Below the pieces are notes generated by a model. The model had not been told where the DNA came from and did not search any database. It saw only the letters and a list, made by a program, of their open reading frames with translations. Positions 63,814-64,000 of a stretch of DNA of 64,000 nt are shown here, piece after piece. Made by a program: the position numbers and the translations under genes. Positions within the stretch are counted from its first letter, which is position 1, and the number at the start of each line of letters is the position of its first letter. The DNA lies in the NCBI RefSeq assembly GCF_042100115.1, contig NC_091272.1:62001-126000 (forward strand), in the 5' to 3' direction. The DNA is from Alternaria dauci (Eukaryota > Ascomycota > Dothideomycetes > Pleosporales > Pleosporaceae).

Positions 63814-64000
63814 TGGTGAGTAGAGAGACGGATATTGTGTCTGTGTAAGTGTGCGAAAAAGTAAAAAGGAGTTGGGAACTTGCTCAGTCAGGGTCTTTTG
63901 AAAGAGAGAGAGTTTAGGTACTTGAAGCACGATCGGCACAACCTCGGTCCGCATCGCTTCAACCAGTTCCCATCAACACCATCATCACCAGCATCTTCCT

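Overview
This window looks like a gene-dense chromosomal segment from a filamentous ascomycete. Genes carry short GT-AG introns of roughly 45-220 bases with CTAAC-like branch sites. The gene families (HET, Clr5, fungal STAND-type N-terminus, fungal P450) point to Pezizomycotina. The NRPS/P450 pair suggests a Pleosporalean fungus such as Alternaria. The taxon is inferred from gene content; no marker gene proves it.

Layout. 1-4.3 kb: a GMC oxidoreductase and an unrecognised basic protein. 5.2-7.7 kb: two divergent paralogous small secreted proteins. 7.9-19.2 kb is an accessory-looking stretch: a HET-domain gene, a type II membrane glycosyltransferase, a Clr5-domain gene, a second HET gene broken by one in-frame stop, a relic of the glycosyltransferase 3' end, and a secreted six-cysteine protein. 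21.3-24.2 kb: a conserved small protein and a D-arabinose dehydrogenase-like aldo/keto reductase. 24.3-43.3 kb: a cytochrome P450 and a divergent 5163-residue NRPS. 44.1-47.2 kb: a basic, probably nuclear protein and a Dabb-domain protein. 48.1-52.0 kb: a DUF2235 hydrolase convergent with a caspase-like protein that has a STAND-type N-terminus. 53.6-55.8 kb: two tandem paralogues, the second interrupted by a stop. 56.9-63.8 kb is housekeeping: an Asteroid/XPG-like nuclease, phosphoglucomutase, an Osh4/Kes1-like oxysterol-binding protein and a COA4-like assembly factor.

The centrepiece is the NRPS, with domain order A-T-C-A(MT)-T-C-A-T-C-A(MT)-T-C. That order predicts a cyclic tetrapeptide with N-methylation on alternate residues. 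The divergent P450 could introduce a dehydro bond. Together they match the known two-gene tentoxin system (TES and TES1; cyclo of Gly, N-Me-Ala, Leu and N-Me-dehydro-Phe). No transporter, regulator or thioesterase gene lies beside them. The P450 has two unusual residues at normally invariant sites.

Gene models were spliced by eye: reading frames close across every junction given, except where stated. No homology search was possible, so family names rest on visible motifs.
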